Both the position numbers and the translations under genes were made by a program. The notes beneath the pieces were generated by a model. The model did not search any database. It was given only the letters and a program-made list of their open reading frames with translations, and was not told the DNA's origin. Below, one piece after another: positions 35,401 to 43,688 of a stretch of 64,000 nucleotides of DNA (positions are counted from its first letter, which is position 1; each line of letters opens with the position of its first letter). This DNA is from Didymella arachidicola. Taxonomy: Eukaryota > Ascomycota > Dothideomycetes > Pleosporales > Didymellaceae. The stretch covers positions 2,294,001-2,358,000 of the forward strand of contig CM049985.1 in assembly GCA_016630955.3 (NCBI GenBank), read 5' to 3'.

Positions 35401-36253
35401 CTTCTAGCTGTGCTGCATCCTGTGTTGCAAGCGGGTCTGCGATGTTTTGGGCACCCATTTCTACCAGCCCAGCGAACTTAGCTAGGCTCGCCTCTGGAAC
35501 TCTGTAGTGGTACTGTTCTAGTTGCGGAGTGCCTGGTGTGGAGATGGGGACAGAGGTCACTATCGTCTCATGATCTGAGCCGCTGTGCATGCTAGCATCG
35601 ACAGCAGACTGGGCAAACGGGATGTTAGAGAAGGTGAGGTCAAGAACGTGACCAGCGCAGTGTGTTGGCTGCCCTGGCACACCAATGTAGTCCATAGACG
35701 CGTTGGCAGCCCATCTAGCTAGCTCCACTCCTCCGTTGGCTGCAGTGATGGTAGGCTCAAAGGATTCGTGTCTGGCGTTAAAGTCGCCCCCGACAAGGCA
35801 GAGCTGAGGGGGTGTCAGATGTGTGACGTATTGAATGACGTCTGGGGTGTGTGGCTGTCTGTAGCAGTTGAGTATGGCGACTCCATTTACTACCGCCCAT
35901 AGCATGTCTGGGTGGTTGAGACTCTCTCTAGCCTGGTACCGTAGGTGGCGGCCTCTGCGGATGTATGTCATCACTCTAGGGCGGACTGAGCCTGGTGTGT
36001 TGGGGCTGTCCCAGGTGCTGATAGGTGCTAGGTGCTTGAAACCAGGGTGAGTGGATGTTCTCGAGTTGGCACATGCGAAGGGCTCTTGAACACACACAAC
36101 ATCTATGCCCTTCTGGAAGGCCAGCTCTAGTGTTGTGATGTGCCAGGGCGAGCATCTGCCGACGTTGGCCCAGCATACACGGAGTTGTCTGCTTGGTAGA
36201 CTGTGCTGTTGACGCCTGTTGTGGGCTGGTATGTTGTAGGGGTGTTCTAGCAT
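32420..36253 (-). CDS. LINE ORF2: endonuclease, reverse transcriptase and RNase H
   Basis: 1277 residues without interruption. The N-terminal apurinic-type endonuclease has VVCVQEP, LVGGDFNARH and SGSDHETIV (residues about 25-240). A reverse transcriptase follows, with WRPIALLSCIGKGLER, LDVQGAFDAL, GTPQGSPLSPVLY and the catalytic FGYADDI (about 480-760). The C-terminal RNase H shows its four acidic residues in FSDGS, FDAEVVGAW, LCIDSTSVV and GNEAADRLA. A Cys/His cluster (CSCGRDKTPEHLVLC) lies near the end. This order places it with fungal Tad1-clade LINEs. Its ATG overlaps the ORF1 stop in ATGCTAG, which suggests translation by termination-reinitiation. Confidence 0.95.
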   Translation of the reverse strand: MLEHPYNIPAHNRRQQHSLPSRQLRVCWANVGRCSPWHITTLELAFQKGIDVVCVQEPFACANSRTSTHPGFKHLAPISTWDSPNTPGSVRPRVMTYIRRGRHLRYQARESLNHPDMLWAVVNGVAILNCYRQPHTPDVIQYVTHLTPPQLCLVGGDFNARHESFEPTITAANGGVELARWAANASMDYIGVPGQPTHCAGHVLDLTFSNIPFAQSAVDASMHSGSDHETIVTSVPISTPGTPQLEQYHYRVPEASLAKFAGLVEMGAQNIADPLATQDAAQLEECVTLLTEAIQHSVQAAGKLNRKEGRAAPWWTEECKTAYQAYKRARQLCSGSLPEERQAFKTTVRQAKRQYWRHVIDNARDDKDLFKIIAWHKLTPENQDTPLEVNNRTISDPLEKAEALRQEVLNRYTAEDDLGQRPDQEAAATLPWSTHISLEECERNTIGVSSTSPGTDRSTVRLLRACWTQVGELVRRIFQRCLELNHFPAQWKLAEVAMIPKVGKTDRTSPRSWRPIALLSCIGKGLERTVARRIAWTAMTHKILSPQHGGALPKRSAADLTAAFTHDTEAAWVLGKHVTMVTLDVQGAFDALLKNRLLHRMAQQGWPQRTILFVDSFLTDRRVQVRLGQVTTPSYAVACGTPQGSPLSPVLYTLYLAELLSMDTERRFGYADDICLYQASHSMDDNVELLAEDLREIRAWGEANKVTFAPEKQEMIHLTRQRSSYAPPCVVDEQLTIYPILPGGEHSQPALRWLGVWFDRRLTFRRHVATRTAKAAKVAYHIRSLARTTYGPPASSLRKATVACVYPSLLYGTECWYRGRTKKPHTLKPGRPQEVSAYIGWHIAAIDKTLAIAARGILPAWRTTPIAALFRDAGLLPAAVALEEARLRFATHLRTTDADHPLTRRTAVPIVNRGVKTGQPQRVKTKVQQMASLLPETPRTTLSAPHYSTGCRTDPTLSLDKKTAAKAFKEWWAQLSPLEVTIFSDGSEQYTKEGEKRVTYGFAVYQNGKQLHTGRGSLNPTSHVFDAEVVGAWRGLQHTVRQPELRTRRIWLCIDSTSVVWCLRGDAPPTSQWAFLECHGAMETHDVSIKWAPGHLDIEGNEAADRLANLEAQHPSPPTGKAALPTLSGIKTIARKTLRHTQQTWWSDKKTKLSKWYKSWDLDYAPRSSPRELDLPRATLARLLSIQSRHGDFAWYHRMYNHKDANLSCSCGRDKTPEHLVLCRKTRGSFSRWPLRPLILPSSQADGLAYTAALVKEPEAFDAFVKLTQYFTKICPR

Positions 36254-37908
36254 GACGATGGCGGGTCATCGCTCATGCTGGTGTCTTCCCTCTCCGAGGT
36301 GGACGGGTCAGTGTGGATAGTCGATTGTGGGCGGATGCTGCCGGCAGACAGCTGTCCTACATTGAGGCTTCTCTGGCCTGTGGCGGCCCGCCTTGGTCTC
36401 TTTGCTCTGCCAGTGGAAGAGGAGGATGGATAGGAGTTAGTCGTTGTAGGAAGTGATGCGGAAGCCCTGCTATCTCCTTCTTGCCTCTGGGTGGGAGGCT
36501 GGGGAGGCGCTGTCTCCGATGCCTCTAGAGGAGTAGTCTCAGGCTGAAGCGTTGCCTGTCTGAGGGTCTCTTCGACTGTCCTGTAGAGGTGCTGCTGTGC
36601 TATCTTGCCTGCGCGTCGGATAGCCTTCAGCTCGGCTCTTGTAGGCTTGATGCTGTGTCCGTTGACCCGGCGAGGGGCTGCAGGGCAGTTGGCGTGGCTA
36701 GCTGGGTGTGGTCCGTGGCAGTTGGCGCACACGGCTTTGTGGGCGCAGTTGTCCCCGTACGGTCCTTGGTGTCTGTCTGTGCGGTCTCCACAGTGCACGC
36801 AGCGCGCTACCTGGGTGCATCGGGCAGCGTTACAGTAGCCCTGGCAGCCTGGGTTGTGGCGCTGGATGGTAGGGTGCTTGTTGATCACCTTGGAGTACTC
36901 GCTGATACCAAAAAGGCGGAACGAGCGGACTGGCTCCTTGTAAGAGATGATCCAGGTGGTAAGGCCACGGTGGTTGGCTCCATGTCGTGAGGCCCTGCAG
37001 CTGACCGGCTGCCTGCCTGTTTGCGAGCATACCTCTTCCTCCACTAGCTGGATAGTCGTGGGTAGTTCTGTGCCGTCGAGGGTTCGAAGGGAACTGGGTA
37101 CTCCCTGTACTGCGTAGTTGATCCAGCGTTCTGGGACCCTTACCGCGTCTCCGTCTAGTGCTCTCGCTAGAAGTTCCTGGTTTTCTTGGGTTAGAAGCTG
37201 GTCCCGGATAGACTTATTAGCTGGGGTGATCGCCCAGCCTGTTTTGATTGGTGATGCGGCAGGTATGTCCCTCAGGGTGATTCCTCCTATGCTCTTGCAA
37301 ACTGCCTGTCTTACCGCAAATGGTGAGGGTTGTTGCAGTCGCATTGTTGGGTTGGAGATGGCTATGAAGATTCGATCGTCTTCTTTGGGCTTAGCCGACG
37401 GACCAGGCCGGGGTTTAGCAGGGATCAGGGGTCGGTTGGCACCCCTATCTGAGATTTGGGGGTCTCTGGCTACGTCCGCCCAAGAGCGGCGTCCTGACTC
37501 TTGGCTCCCGGGGTTGCTGTGATTAGTGTCACTGCTCCAGCGAGAGCTAGGGGGAGAGTTGCTTGGGGAGAGGGAGGTCAGCGCGTGAACGACCCTCTGC
37601 TGCAGCTCCTGTGCGATCCTGGCTTCTTGCGGGTTAGTGTAGCCCTGTGCGTGTTGATCTACGGCTGCTGCGAAGGCAGTAGTGATGGTGTTCCATAGCT
37701 GGGTAATTTGCTGAGTCTCAGCGATGTGGCGTTGGACGGCATCAGAGACTCGAGGTTTGGGAGCGCCCCCACCGGGGTTCTGGCTGCTCAGAAGGGGCGC
37801 ATGGTGCTGCATGTCCTCCTGGGGCCGTCTTGGAGCGCGTGTATACAACTGCTGGGGGATCTCGTAGTCTGGGGACCCTGTGTGCTGGGAAGAGGGAGAC
37901 TCTGCCAT
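36247..37908 (-). CDS. LINE ORF1: Gag-like RNA-binding protein
   Basis: 553 residues from the ATG at 37906-37908. The N-terminus is Gln/Pro/Ser-rich and low in complexity. A central domain (residues about 175-330) resembles the Gag domain of fungal LINEs. The C-terminal third has Cys/His knuckles, CVHCGDRTDRH and CANCHGPHPASHANC, expected to bind element RNA. A basic, Gln/Thr-rich tail ends with SSC. The stop (36247-36249) overlaps the ORF2 start. No frameshift or stop is present. Confidence 0.9.
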   Translation of the reverse strand: MAESPSSQHTGSPDYEIPQQLYTRAPRRPQEDMQHHAPLLSSQNPGGGAPKPRVSDAVQRHIAETQQITQLWNTITTAFAAAVDQHAQGYTNPQEARIAQELQQRVVHALTSLSPSNSPPSSRWSSDTNHSNPGSQESGRRSWADVARDPQISDRGANRPLIPAKPRPGPSAKPKEDDRIFIAISNPTMRLQQPSPFAVRQAVCKSIGGITLRDIPAASPIKTGWAITPANKSIRDQLLTQENQELLARALDGDAVRVPERWINYAVQGVPSSLRTLDGTELPTTIQLVEEEVCSQTGRQPVSCRASRHGANHRGLTTWIISYKEPVRSFRLFGISEYSKVINKHPTIQRHNPGCQGYCNAARCTQVARCVHCGDRTDRHQGPYGDNCAHKAVCANCHGPHPASHANCPAAPRRVNGHSIKPTRAELKAIRRAGKIAQQHLYRTVEETLRQATLQPETTPLEASETAPPQPPTQRQEGDSRASASLPTTTNSYPSSSSTGRAKRPRRAATGQRSLNVGQLSAGSIRPQSTIHTDPSTSEREDTSMSDDPPSSC

Positions 37909-37941
37909 CCTATTAAGCTCCTTGCGCGTCGCGCAGGGGGC

Positions 37942-39186
37942 CTAGGCGGACGTTAGAGGTACTCCCAGAGTGGCCGCAGTGAGCCGGATCGTTTGCTGTG
38001 ATTTTTGGGGCTTCTGTGAAGGAAACCCAGAAATCAAAAGATTGGTGTTCGGTGTGGCATCCATCGGCCAGATCCCAGTAGCTTCGAAGCCCTTTAATAT
38101 GAGGCTCTCTGTGAAGGACGATATCCAGGCATTCCAGAAGAGTGGGAAGAAGTCTCCTTTCTTAATTGGAATAAGACCTTGAGCCTTATGGAGATGGTTG
38201 GTGAGCTCATTGGAGTAGGCTTGAGAGAGTGGCTTAAACAGCACTACGTCAAGCGGCTGGAGCGTATGAGTCGAATGGGGGGGAAGGATTATAAGGATGA
38301 TCCTGTGGCGATCACAGTAGTCGATAAACTCCATCGTGACATGAGATCCATGGCCATCAAGGATGAGCAGTCGCCATCTCCCTGATCGCTGCTTTGTATA
38401 GCGATCAAACACCTGCTCTAGCCAAGCTAGGCCTATGTCGTCGTTTGACCAGCCTGTTGGAGATGATGAGACAAAGACCTCATGCTCTCCTGTCTTAATA
38501 TCCTCTACCCAACTTGATCGTATAGCTCCTTTTTTAGCTGCGTAGATAAGGCTTGGAGGCAGCGAGCTCCCATCGGCGCAGCAGCAGGCCAGGAGTGTCA
38601 GGAACTCGCGTGATCCATCCTGGAGAGATGCTTGAACCTCCTTCTTCTCCCATTGACGCCTGCTAAATACCCTCTTGCTTCTGCCTATCAAGCCAATTAA
38701 GAAGCCCTTCTCATCCATATTGTATATATCTCGAGCCTCAAGGCGATATTCAGTAATCTTTTGATGCAGTAGCTTAAAGTAGAGACGATATTTTGACTCA
38801 GAATCAGCCAGGTGGCGAACACGATCTATAGCGGTGGTCCACTTTGAGATTATATGGATCTGGTGTCTAGTAATGAAGCGAGAAACCCATCGATCGCTCA
38901 GCTGCCGATGGGCTACTTCAGATGAGAAATTCCTGATCATCTCTCTCGTAGGAGGAAGGCCTCTCTCTGTAAGCTTTGTGATATATTGTATAAGCTCTAG
39001 CTCTTGTTGTTGGTTAAGAGCTTGTTGATTTAAGTATCCATCCTCCCGAGACGCTGTCACGCCTCTCCACCTTCGCCCCAGCGTTGAGCGGTTAACCTGG
39101 TATTTCTCAGCAACTTCCCTCAACGTAAAGTGTTCTCCTGGACCACGCAATTTCAAATCTTTAATTGCATCGTCGATAGGTGCCAT
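37942..39186 (-). pseudogene. N-terminal half of a pogo/Fot1-like transposase, cut by the LINE
   Basis: It starts at the ATG at 39184-39186. It has a Psq helix-turn-helix (NRSTLGRRWRG), a CENP-B-type domain (LSDRWVSRFITRH) and the full DDE catalytic set: YNMDEKGFLIG, LLILDGHGSH and HTLQPLDVVLF. It reads well to GFEATGIWPMDATPNTN (about 38041). The last 33 residues before the stop at 37942 do not match the family and are probably LINE 5' sequence. The missing tail is the 31237-32001 segment. Because the catalytic residues are intact, the element looks inactivated only by the insertion. Confidence 0.85.
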
Positions 39187-39260
39187 AGCTGTAGCGTTAT
39201 AGTCTGTTGAAGTTGTGGTGTTGAGACGCGGCTTGGTGTTCGGCGGGGCACGAGGTGTCT

Positions 39261-39915
39261 CCGGGCATGAGCTGTCCGTGCACGTTATCGACGCTAATAC
39301 GTCGTAGATCCCCTCTTTCTCGTAACTTCAATCCATCATACTTCAACATAATTGTGCGAAGTCACATGGCCCTGTTGCATTCCACCCGCTCAGATATCGC
39401 GATACAATCTTCGTCGCTGCTCCATCCACTGGACGTGCCCGTTAACTGACCGGTCCACATTCCTTGGCAATTGACTGTCATCCGAGACATCTCACCCTGA
39501 CTAAACATTGACCAAAACCGTCGCTCCGCGCCGCGCTCGATAGAGCGGGATCAGCACCCGTTGTTTCCGACATGAAACGTTGCTCGAGTTCGCTATGTTG
39601 CTGATTGTTAGGATGACGATCTAATATTGTAAAACACGTGTCGCTGTGGGGAAACAAAGTTTCGGGATCGATTACCGAATTTATATCCGTCCTGGTGTAA
39701 ATCGTGAGCGTAGGATCGGTAAAGACGCTACCATGAGAGAATATCAGTATCATCTGTCGATGACAAAGTCAAGCCTGTCGCATATAAAAGATGTTCCACG
39801 ACCACGGTGTTCATGTTCTCTACCACCAACCCACATCGTCAGAAGCTCCAGATCCTCACTCGATCGGGCTTGAGAACCATTAACCTCCCAATTCACCCAG
39901 CAACCGAAATCCACA
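39261..39915. other. Intergenic between the composite transposon and the dehydrogenase gene
   Basis: About 650 bp with no recognisable gene. It should contain the promoter of the gene starting at 39916 and the unresolved right end of the pogo element. Confidence 0.45.
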
Positions 39916-41365
39916 ATGTCGAAAGTTGCAGCGTAAGTCGAACGGCTCCTCGAGGCCAGAAGCAAATCTAACACTGCCAAAAGACCGATCCTTACCACGG
40001 CGTACAAGCCACATCCCACTGAGAAGATGAAAGCCGCCCTCTGGACTGGCACAAAGTCCATCGAGCTGGGCACGGTAGCCAAACCCACCATCACCGCGCC
40101 CAAAGACGCCATCGTCCACATCACGCACTGCACCATCTGCGGCTCAGACCTGCACATGTACGTACAACCTCCTTCCTGGTACCCTTTCTCCCTCTAACCC
40201 ACCAAGGTACGCCGGCGACATGAACCAAGTCATGGAAAAAGGCCTCATCATGGGCCACGAAGCCATCGGAATAATCGAAACCATCGGGCCAGAAGTAACC
40301 TCCCTCTCCGTCGGCGACCGCGTGATAATCCTCCCCGTAATCGCCTGCGGCACCTGCTTCTACTGCAAACGCAAAGAATTCTCCCTCTGCGACACAACAA
40401 ACCCCTCCGAGGAACTAGAGCAAATGTACGGCCACCGCCTCTCCGGCATATTCGGCTACTCGACCATCACAGGCGGGTACCCAGGGAACCAAGCAGAATA
40501 CTGCCGCGTCCCCAACGCGGACCTAGTCTGCGTCAAAGCCCCAAAATCCACCCCCGCAGCGTCCCTCCTGGGCCTCGCAGACGTAACCCCGACGGCGTGG
40601 CACGGCAACGAGCTCGCCGAGGTATCCCAGGGCGACGTGGTCGGCGTATGGGGCTGCGGCGCAGTCGGGCTCTCGATCCAACGGCTCGCGAAGCTCCGCG
40701 GCGCGAAAAAAGTCTACGCCGTAGACAAAGACGCCAACCGCCTCAGCATCGCCGCCTCCTACGGCATGATCCCCGTCAACGTCACCGAGCACACAGACCC
40801 CGCGGCCTACATCCTCTCGCGCGAACCCGGCGGGTTGGACCGCGGCATCGAAGCGAGCGGGTTCCGCAGCACCAACAGCGTGGCTCACGCCACTATGCGG
40901 GCGCTGGGTGTCGAGGGGGATAGTTCGGATACGGTGAGTGCGGTGATCAAGGCGACAAGGAAAGGGGGCAATGTGGCGCTGATTGGGGATTTCTTCTTCG
41001 AGACGAATAAGTTTCCGATTGGGATGTTGATGGAGAAGGCGATTACGCTTAGGGGGGGGCAGTTGTATGCGGAGAAGGTATGTGTGCCACTTAGCACATG
41101 GGTTGTGGGTGCTTGCTAACCTGTGGCGCAGTATTTTCCGTTTTTGCTGGATCTTGTGACCGAGGGCAAGTATGATCCGGCGTTTGTGTTTTCGCATACA
41201 GGTGAGTTCGTGCTTGTTGGGTTGTTTGTTTGCGAGACTGACGTTCCGTTAGATAAGTTTGAGAATATCGCGCAGAGCTACAAGATTTTCAACAACCACC
41301 AGGTGCCGGGAGGTCTGAAGATTTGTCTCGAGACTGCTTTTGGCAGAGAGCAGGGGGGCAAGTAG
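39916..41365 (+). CDS. Zinc-dependent alcohol dehydrogenase (MDR family, formaldehyde dehydrogenase-like)
   Basis: Five exons (39916-39932, 39984-40157, 40207-41077, 41132-41201, 41253-41365) with four introns of 49-54 nt give 414 residues. The catalytic zinc ligands are the Cys in TICGSD and the His-Glu in GHEAIG. The structural zinc cysteines are in CGTCFYCKRKEFSLC. A Rossmann fold follows with VWGCGAVGLSIQ; the VYAVDKD acidic residue after it suggests NAD rather than NADP. The long C-terminal domain and the GLADVTPTAWHG segment resemble glutathione-independent formaldehyde dehydrogenases and related fungal enzymes. The substrate is not determined. The 17-nt first exon encodes only MSKVAA, and an in-frame Met in exon 2 (MKAALWTG) is an alternative start. 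Confidence 0.92.
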
Positions 41366-41888
41366 TATATTTTGATACACTACCCTGCAGTTAATTGAAT
41401 CACATACTCGTTACTGTCTCCTGCCAGACATGATGACCACGAATCATGAATCGAAAGACTTGTGCATCACATTAACATATGCATTCATTCTACACACCCC
41501 CCATAATAATCCATAGCCAGCACCAGCCAAATGTATCCAGACCCATCAACGCCACCGCAATGGTATCTACCGTGCCTCGCCTTCCGTCCGTGATAACAAT
41601 AAGTGAAGCAAAGAAATTCGTGTCGTATTAAGTACAGCCGTGAAGAAGAAGACTGGTGCACGCGTGCGTATTTGTGGCAAAGAAGGCCGTAGTGATGAAA
41701 TGTTGTGCTGTTGCATGTGTGATGGGGTGCTGTTTGTTGTGTTGTGTTGTGCTGATGGCGAGGAGGGTGGGGGAAAGGTTGCCAAAGTGATGGAGATACG
41801 TCATGGGTCAATCAGAGGTGACGTCTGGGCATTTATCAAGAAGTCGAATGGCGGCTTCTCGTTCTTGCGTAAGCCGTTTGGTATTTGA
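41366..41888. other. Convergent intergenic region
   Basis: About 520 bp between two convergent genes, so it holds two 3' ends. No gene is seen. Confidence 0.5.
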
Positions 41889-43688
41889 TCATGTCTTGTC
41901 CTGGGCCGAGTCTTTTCGGTCCTGGTCGATGGACGCCAACATGTTTAAGCGCGCCTGACGACGGACGACGACCTCGTGCTGCTCCAGCTCCCATCGCTCC
42001 AGTGCTGCCTCGGACAAGGCTTGAGGTTCTGGTGCAAACCCTGGCGGAAGCTGAACGGATTCGACAGGTCTAACCATTGTAGGCGTGGCTCCGGCCAGTG
42101 CGAGAGGCATCACCCATGGGTGTCGCGTCAAATCATGCTCGTACTCGAGATGGCGGATGCCACGCTCATGGCGGTCGTGGTTGATCCAATCGAACGTTCG
42201 CGTCTTCACGTGGTCGCCCCGCCAGGGTTCCTGGTGTGTGAGATAGACGCCGTTGCTCCATTGCGACCTGCCCTCGACGTGAATGAGCAAGTTTTTGGTG
42301 ACGGCGAAACTAGAACACTGAGTGTAGTCGTGGACGGACTCGGCGTTGTCCGGCTCCGATTCTGCAGTGTCTGAGCGGTCATCGAAACCATCATAGTCGA
42401 CGTCTTTGCCCAGGGCGAAGATGCTGAATACGGGTGCACGAGGTGTACGCTCCGCGGGCCCAAGCACGCGCTACGTGTACAAATACGGGGGCACTGCTTC
42501 CAGGCGACGCTCCACAACCTCGTTCAGATCCAGAAAACTCGGCGACCTCGTCCCACCCCCCTCGCTCAGCCTAGGCAACATCAGCACAGCGCCCCTCACG
42601 CACACGCAGGCACTAATGGTACCGGGGAGGAGTGCCCTGGCCGTTCGGCGCAGCGTTGGGCTGGAACTCCATTTCCCGTGCCATGACCTCGCGTGTCTGG
42701 GGGAAGTACGGCTCGACGCCGTATGTCTTGAGGTACGAGGCCGTCTTCTCGATGCGCTTGATCTCGCGCTGGACGTTCCACTCCTCGCCCTCGCCGAAGC
42801 GGCGCTGGACGACGTCGACCATGGCGGTGTCGAGGCGGCTGTAGAAGTCGCGGCGGGCTGCAATGTCGGCCGTGTCGGCACTGTCGAGGCCGCCGTGGGA
42901 GTTGAGGTTGCCGCCGAGCTTGAGGATCAGGTCGAAGGCGTACTTGGGGCCCTGGGGCAGCAGGGTCAGGCGCTGGATGTCGGGCAGGAACTTGAGCATG
43001 GAGGAGGCAAAGTGGGCGGAGGAGATGGAGTCGTTGAGGTCGTCCTGCAGGCGGTGCAGGTCGAAGTTGACGATGGTGATTTTGCGGTCGAGCTGGGCGT
43101 TGAGGGTGTGGGCGGCGTCGGGGGTGGTGGTGTCCATGATCTTGGCGATGGACGAGGGGACGTCTGTGAGGGTTAGCAGGGTCCTTCTCTTCTACAGTCT
43201 ACACTATGCAGACACAGGGAGAACCGACCTGGCCGCAGCCCCCGCTTGTCGATCCAGCTGTGCACCTCGGCGCGCTGGGCCTCGAGCTGCTCGACCCAGG
43301 CCTGCATGTCGGCCAGCTGGCTCTCGAGCTGCTCAATCTTCTCCGTGTACGGGCGCACGGCCTGGTTGAAGGCGGCGGCGAGCAGGTCGGGCATGGGCTC
43401 GGCCTTGAGGGGCGCGCTGTTCATGGCGGGCACAGGCGCGCCGCCCATGGTCATGCCGCCGTTGCTCATGCCGCGGACGGGCAAGCCCTGCTCCTGCGGC
43501 TGCGGCTGCTGCTGGCGCGGATACATGTCGGCGGCGGCGTCGTCGCTGTCGGGTCCCGGCTGTCCCTGCAGGGGCTGGTTGTTGCGGCTGCTCTCGGGGC
43601 GCTTCTCGCTGAAATCGTCGAAGCTCTGGCGCTGGCCGTCGTGCTCTACGTAGCTGTTGGCGCGGGACGAGCGGCGCTTGAAGAACAT
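41889..43688 (-). CDS. Unrecognised 541-residue fungal protein with coiled coil
   Basis: I do not recognise this family. The model has four exons (43688-43229, 43163-42623, 42570-42481, 42423-41889) with introns of 65, 52 and 57 nt and sums to a whole frame. Reading straight through intron 2 meets a stop at 42613-42615, which would end the protein at 336 residues; splicing it out gives a smooth join (TPPRLSEGGG). Residues 1-90 are basic, then polar with Gln/Pro-rich tracts. A coiled coil follows (EKIEQLESQLADMQAWVEQL, about 115-145). Next is a helical block with LDRKITIVNFDLHRLQDDLN. The C-terminal part has an acidic stretch (DVDYDGFDDRSDTAESEPD) and a Trp/His-rich segment (NGVYLTHQEPWRGDH). 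No signal peptide or membrane segment is evident. Alternatively it could be two adjacent genes. Confidence 0.65.

Larger units (their letters stand above)
32002..38040 (-). mobile_element. Full-length Tad1-like non-LTR retrotransposon (LINE)
   Basis: About 6 kb on the minus strand: a 5' untranslated region of about 130 bp, ORF1 (36247-37908), ORF2 (32420-36253) and a 3' untranslated region of about 420 bp with a C-rich minisatellite. Ends are set by where the flanking transposase frame breaks. The two transposase halves overlap in Asn-Thr-Asn, encoded by AACACCAAT (38049-38041) and AATACCAAC (31998-31990); this could be a decayed target-site duplication. Alternatively the tail may be the CCAA repeats at about 31984-31998. 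No poly-A tail is seen. Both ORFs are open, so the insertion looks fairly young. Confidence 0.85.
30998..39260 (-). mobile_element. Pogo/Fot1-like transposon split by a nested LINE
   Basis: The minus-strand N-terminal transposase half (37942-39186) and the C-terminal half (31237-32001) are complementary and collinear. Between them lies a complete Tad1-like LINE on the same strand. The candidate left end is ACGCCAATTAACGACC after TA at 30996-30997, resembling the end at 63060. A triple repeat lies just inside. I could not find its inverted partner on the right, so the right boundary (about 39260) is a guess and the right terminus may be lost or diverged. Confidence 0.65.

Noticed and set aside
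38041..38049. AACACCAAT as an exact LINE target-site duplication with AATACCAAC at 31990-31998
   Set aside because: Only 7 of 9 bases match, and the CCAA repeats next to it offer another explanation. It is kept as a hypothesis only.
42471..43176. Plus-strand open frame of 256 codons rich in Val, Gly and Glu opposite the 541-residue gene
   Set aside because: It is the reverse-complement shadow of the minus-strand exons, which join by good splice sites.
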